Source: an uncultured Oscillospiraceae bacterium
GTDB taxonomy: Bacteria; Bacillota; Clostridia; Oscillospirales; Acutalibacteraceae
DNA: 7,986 nt
Assembly (NCBI GenBank): GCA_900552225.1
Contig: URYX01000078.1
Location: forward strand, 1-7,986
Direction: 5' to 3'
In this document: in pieces, positions 4,441 through 7,986 of the stretch
Numbering within the stretch: position 1 is the first letter of the stretch
Layout of the letters: the number at the start of each line of letters is the position of its first letter
Notes under the pieces: generated by a model
Told to the model about the DNA's origin: nothing
The model's database searches: none
What the model saw: the letters and a program-made list of their open reading frames with translations, nothing else
Position numbers and translations under genes: made by a program

Positions 4441-7400
4441 GGATAGAGAAATGGGAACCGCCCGGTCCAGAGCGAAGGAATAGAGCAGACACTCCCGCAC
4501 GGGAAGCTCCGCAATTTCGGACAGCGCCAGAGCATACAGCTCAAGCTGCCGGCGGTAGCGCTCCCGCAGCTCCTCGTCCGTGCGGACGCGGTCGGTCTTG
4601 TAATCGACCACCACAATCCCGCCGTTTTCCTCAAACAGGCAGTCCGCGATACCCTGGATGACAAGCTCCTCCCCGGCCACCGCCTCCCGCCATGCGGCAT
4701 CGCCGTCCGGCAGCAGCGTACTGACCGGCTGGCTGACGGTGAACGGGAATTCGCGGAGCAGACGGGGAGACCGCGCCATGCGCGCATACAGCGGACTCTC
4801 AAAGAAACGGCGGAGCTTTTCGCGGGGCAGGCTGTCCGCCTGCTCCTGCGTCAGAAACCGCTGTGTGACCAGACGGCGGATTTCCTCCTCCGGGCGCGCC
4901 GCCGCCTCCGCATACCGCGCAAACTGCATGAAGGTGTGCACCGCCGTACCGCGTGCCGTGGGCGACAGGGTCCCCTCGGTCAGAAAAGCGGGGCGCGAGG
5001 TGGCGGTCAGGGAATGACTGCGGTCGGTATGCGACAGCGCGGAAACGGCCGCCTTGTTCGGAATGCCGCCGAGTACCGCATACGGGTAGCGATAGGCGAG
5101 CCGTTCGCGCAGCCGTGCTTCGAGCTCCGGATCCGGCGGCGGGGGAGGCGGGGTCTCCTCCGTCAGCTCCCCGGAATCGCCCCGATAGGGAATCCACTGA
5201 ATGTCCCATACGTCCCGGGAGGGATAGAGAGGAAGATTCTCCGCGTTCGCCAGACGCCGCAGCTCGGCGCCGGAAAGATGGCGCAGCGCCGCCATCAGCA
5301 CCCAGTCGCTCATGGAACGGGCCCCGAGCACGGCGTGGGCCGGAATCGGCCCCTCCGCCGGGAGCAGTGAGGCGAGCTTGGCCAATGTGGTCTGCGGCCG
5401 TGACAGCGTCGTGACGAACGTGAGCTGCTCGCGGGCCCGCGTCGCCGCCACATACAGCACCCGCAGCTCCTCCGTGCGGGTGCCGCGCAGCATGGCGCGG
5501 GCGATGCCCTGCCGCATCGGCGTATTGTAGCGCAGCAGCGTGTCGCGGTCCAGCAGCCGGAATCCGACTCCCGCATCGGCGTGCAGCAGCAGATTATCGT
5601 TCATGTCGCGGTCGTTGAAGGCATGGGACAGGCCGGCCACAAACACAAACGGGAATTCGAGTCCCTTGGAGTGGTGGATGCTCATGATGCGTACCGCGTC
5701 CCGGTGTGCGTCGGAGACGGCGGCCGCCGCCACGTCGTCCCCGCGCTGCTTCATGCGCTCCAGATGCCGGACAAAGGCGGACAGGCCGCGGAAGCCCTGC
5801 TCCTCAAAGCGGCGCGCCTTGTCGTATAACAGCTGCAGATTGGCGCGGCGCTGGGCGCCGAAGCGGTCGGCCGCGGCCATTGCAGGCAGGTCGGTCTCCT
5901 CATAGATACGCCGCAGCAGCCGGTCGGCCGGCACAGAGGCGGCCAGGGTGCGGTAGGAGGCCAGCCGCTTCAAAAAGGCGGCCGTGCGCGCCGCGAGCGT
6001 ATCCGGGCGGCGGGATGCCTGCCGCAGCGCCTCGTACAGGTTCTTGCGCGGGGCACACAGCCGGATATCGGTCAGCTCGTCCGGTGTCAGTCCGCACAGC
6101 GGGGACATCAGGACGCTCAGCAGCGGAATTTCCTGCAGCGGATTGTCAATAATCTGCAGCAGGGAGAGGGTCAGCGCAATCTCCTTGGCATCGAAGAACG
6201 CCCCTGCGGCGGAGCCCCAGGCGGGGATGCCGCAGCGGTTCAGTGTCTCGGCGTATACGGCGGCGCGGTTGCGCGGGCTGCGCAACAGGATGCAGAAATC
6301 GCCGTACCGCGCGGGACGGAGGTGCCCGTCCTCCGCGAGCACGCGGGCGTGCGCCATGCGGCGGCGGATGGCGGCGGCAATCTCCTGTGCCTCGGCCGCG
6401 TCGCCGTCACTTCCCGGCGCGCTCCCCGAGATGTCCACGACCAGCAGGGCCGTGCGCCCGTCCTCGCCGTCCTCATGCGGCGGATAGGCGGCCCGGCAGG
6501 AGAGCTCCTCGCGGCCGTCGTAGTGAATGCCGCCCGTCTCCTCCGTCATCAGCTGGCAGAACAGGAAGTTGACGGCATCGGTCACCTCCTGCCGGCTGCG
6601 GAAATTGTGGCTGAGAGAGACGGTGGCGGGAAAGTGCACCCCGTCATAGGAGACGCAGCGCGCCCGCCGGCGCAGGAACAGCTCCGGGCGTGCCTGCCGG
6701 AAGCCGTAGATGCTCTGCTTGACGTCGCCAACGAAAAACAGATTTTCCTCGCGGCGGGACAGGGCGGAAAAGAGGTATTCCTGTGTCTCGTTGGAATCCT
6801 GATACTCATCGACAAAAATCTCCTCATACCGGAGACTGAGCTGCTCCGCAAGAGCCGTGCGGCAGTAGGCACCGTCCCGCTTTTCCAGCAGCAGCGAGAG
6901 ACAGAGGTGCTCCAAATCCGAAAAATCGAGCATCCGGCGTGCCCGCTTCTTGGCGGTGTAGCGCTCGGTGCAGTCCCGCACCGCGTCAAACAGGGCCGCG
7001 GTGATCGGCCGGGTCTGCTGCAGCTGCTGCCGCACCTCCGCCTCGGACAGAGCAAACGGCTTCTGCAGGTCGCGCAGCTCCTTGTCGGCGGCATCGCGCA
7101 GCGCCTTGATGCGCTCCTTGCGCGGATCGTCGCCCCGCACCGCCTTGAAGCGGCCGCAGCGCAGCCCGGTGAGAGTGGTGCTCAGCGCGTCCCAGGAGAG
7201 CGAGGGAAGCGAGGAGAGCAGCGCCCCGACCGCCTGCCGGTACTCCTGCAGCGCAGGCAGGTAGGCGGAAATAAACGGCTCCTCCTCGCCGGCCATGGCG
7301 ATGGCCTGGCCGAGCCGCGCGTTCACACCGCGCAGAGTACGCTCGGCATAGAGCAGCAGCTCATGCCCCCAAGGGGTCTCCCACAGAGACCCCTCCTCCG

Positions 7401-7986
7401 GGAGACGGAGCTGTGCCTCAATCCAGTCCTCGGGGAAGGCGTGGGACTGCAGAAAGCCGTACAGCGTCTCGATGGCCTGCCGCAGGGCCCGGTCATCCCG
7501 TTCCGTGCCGATGGTGTCCGCCAGCAGCCGGAAATCCTCCCGCCCGGAGGCGTACAGCGCCTCCACGGTCTCCCCGATGGCATCCTCACGGAGCAGGGTG
7601 GCCTGCGCGTTTTCCAGAATACGGCAGTCGGGGGACAGCCCCAGGAGATGCGCATGCTCCCGGATCAAGCCGTAGCAAAAGCCGTCCACCGTGGTGATGG
7701 CAGCCTTGGGAAGAAGCAGCAGCTGACGCCGCAGCCGCCGGTTTTTCGGATCGGCGGCCAGCTGATCCGACAGCTTGCGGTACAGCCGCTGCTTCATCTC
7801 GTCGGCCGCCGCCTGCGTAAAGGTGGTGACAATCAGCCGGTCCACCTCCACCGGGTTCTCGGGGTCGGTGATCCGGCGCAGGATGCGCTCCACAAGGGGC
7901 AGCGGCGTGAGCTGCCCGGTGGGGTTGTTGGGCTGGCAGAGAAATACCATGTCCACCTCCGGCGTGATGGAGGAGAGGATGGAATC
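4438..7986 (-). CDS. addA: AddA helicase-nuclease, N-terminus replaced, runs off edge
   Basis: AddA is the helicase-nuclease subunit of AddAB, which resects double-strand DNA ends for RecA-dependent repair. Numbering from GTG 7956, residues 21-1172 are AddA. Visible parts are TFTQAAADEM (45-54, motif Ia), ITTVDGFC (87-94), LDFSDLEHLCL (343-353), FVDEYQD (381-387, motif II), FFVGDVKQSIYGFR (407-420, motif III), LSHNFRSRQEV (448-458, motif IV), RIMSIHHSKGLEFP (756-769, motif V), LYVAATRA (834-841, motif VI), and a nuclease domain with GTAVHTFMQF (1003-1012), IQGIAD (1100-1105) and VVVDYKTD (1115-1122). The first 20 residues and 10 codons further upstream are not AddA but aminotransferase sequence. 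The Q motif and Walker A loop normally just before LVERIL are missing, so ATPase function is not expected as drawn. No stop or true start occurs before the window edge. addB, usually directly upstream, is not seen. The first gene of the operon with mscS and yjbR. Confidence 0.9.
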   Translation of the reverse strand, partial: DSILSSITPEVDMVFLCQPNNPTGQLTPLPLVERILRRITDPENPVEVDRLIVTTFTQAAADEMKQRLYRKLSDQLAADPKNRRLRRQLLLLPKAAITTVDGFCYGLIREHAHLLGLSPDCRILENAQATLLREDAIGETVEALYASGREDFRLLADTIGTERDDRALRQAIETLYGFLQSHAFPEDWIEAQLRLPEEGSLWETPWGHELLLYAERTLRGVNARLGQAIAMAGEEEPFISAYLPALQEYRQAVGALLSSLPSLSWDALSTTLTGLRCGRFKAVRGDDPRKERIKALRDAADKELRDLQKPFALSEAEVRQQLQQTRPITAALFDAVRDCTERYTAKKRARRMLDFSDLEHLCLSLLLEKRDGAYCRTALAEQLSLRYEEIFVDEYQDSNETQEYLFSALSRREENLFFVGDVKQSIYGFRQARPELFLRRRARCVSYDGVHFPATVSLSHNFRSRQEVTDAVNFLFCQLMTEETGGIHYDGREELSCRAAYPPHEDGEDGRTALLVVDISGSAPGSDGDAAEAQEIAAAIRRRMAHARVLAEDGHLRPARYGDFCILLRSPRNRAAVYAETLNRCGIPAWGSAAGAFFDAKEIALTLSLLQIIDNPLQEIPLLSVLMSPLCGLTPDELTDIRLCAPRKNLYEALRQASRRPDTLAARTAAFLKRLASYRTLAASVPADRLLRRIYEETDLPAMAAADRFGAQRRANLQLLYDKARRFEEQGFRGLSAFVRHLERMKQRGDDVAAAAVSDAHRDAVRIMSIHHSKGLEFPFVFVAGLSHAFNDRDMNDNLLLHADAGVGFRLLDRDTLLRYNTPMRQGIARAMLRGTRTEELRVLYVAATRAREQLTFVTTLSRPQTTLAKLASLLPAEGPIPAHAVLGARSMSDWVLMAALRHLSGAELRRLANAENLPLYPSRDVWDIQWIPYRGDSGELTEETPPPPPPDPELEARLRERLAYRYPYAVLGGIPNKAAVSALSHTDRSHSLTATSRPAFLTEGTLSPTARGTAVHTFMQFARYAEAAARPEEEIRRLVTQRFLTQEQADSLPREKLRRFFESPLYARMARSPRLLREFPFTVSQPVSTLLPDGDAAWREAVAGEELVIQGIADCLFEENGGIVVVDYKTDRVRTDEELRERYRRQLELYALALSEIAELPVRECLLYSFALDRAVPISLS
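7879..7986 (-). pseudogene. Aminotransferase fragment fused in frame to addA
   Basis: Read on the minus strand from 7986, the first codons give DSILSSITPEVDMVFLCQ followed by PNNPTG and a leucine/proline turn. The hydrophobic FLC run followed by PNNPTG is the substrate/PLP-binding strand of class I/II fold-type I aminotransferases, most like CobD (threonine-phosphate decarboxylase) or HisC. Catalytic lysine and the rest of the fold are not in the window. The likeness ends at LVERIL (7896-7879), where AddA begins. The upstream part of the enzyme would lie past 7986. It could be a genomic fusion scar or an assembly chimera; the exact family member is uncertain. Confidence 0.75.

Noticed and set aside
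7672..7695. TTVDGFC in AddA instead of the STIHSFC form of Bacillus
   Set aside because: Asp-containing versions (TVDxFC, TIDSFC) are, to my knowledge, usual in clostridial AddA, so it is not a sign of inactivation.
4658..7697. Many long plus-strand open frames opposite addA
   Set aside because: They are antisense shadows of GC-rich codons: arginine/serine/proline-rich, no ribosome sites, no family likeness.
7948..7956. True AddA start at GTG 7956 or ATG 7950
   Set aside because: The residues here are aminotransferase sequence and the frame stays open to the window edge, so this is not a natural AddA start.

Overview
The window reads as a chromosomal segment of a GC-rich Firmicute, most likely class Clostridia (Oscillospirales/Ruminococcaceae-like). 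This rests on the gene families (AddA, DegV, PAQR-type HlyIII, XRE regulator with a four-helix membrane tail), the AGGAGG-type ribosome binding sites and the high GC at third codon positions. The taxonomic call is an inference. I see no tRNA, rRNA, CRISPR array, insertion sequence or phage gene.

Layout, left to right. Positions 1-145 hold two back-to-back hairpins and the terminator of degV. Positions 146-1744 hold a two-gene minus-strand operon: a PAQR/hemolysin III membrane protein (1067-1744) followed by a DegV fatty-acid-binding protein (146-1033). A good minus-strand promoter (-10 at 1911-1916, -35 at 1934-1939) lies upstream, with a structured leader of about 160 nt. Positions 1940-2317 are a divergent intergenic region with three GTAGAGAG sites and a strong plus-strand promoter. 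A plus-strand gene for an XRE regulator with four membrane helices follows (2318-2944). Positions 2945-3197 are non-coding and contain a 14-bp bidirectional terminator between convergent transcription units. Positions 3198-7986 are a minus-strand operon read in the order addA, mscS, yjbR/mmcQ, with very tight spacing: the mscS ribosome site overlaps the addA stop codon, and the yjbR site lies in the last mscS codons.

The gene functions are mostly ordinary: DNA break repair (AddA), osmotic safety valve (MscS), lipid or fatty-acid handling (DegV, perhaps HlyIII), a small YjbR-fold protein and a membrane-linked transcription regulator. The operon layout does not reveal one joint pathway.

The striking observation is at the right edge. 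The large minus-strand frame is a chimera: from 7986 to about 7897 it encodes a piece of a class I/II PLP aminotransferase (CobD/HisC-like, with the PNNPTG motif). At the codons for LVERIL (7879-7896) it passes in frame into AddA. The normal AddA N-terminus, including the Walker A loop, is absent, while every later helicase and nuclease motif is intact. This is either a real deletion/recombination at a short shared sequence or an assembly chimera at a contig end. The sequence alone cannot decide. I found no convincing undescribed multi-gene system.
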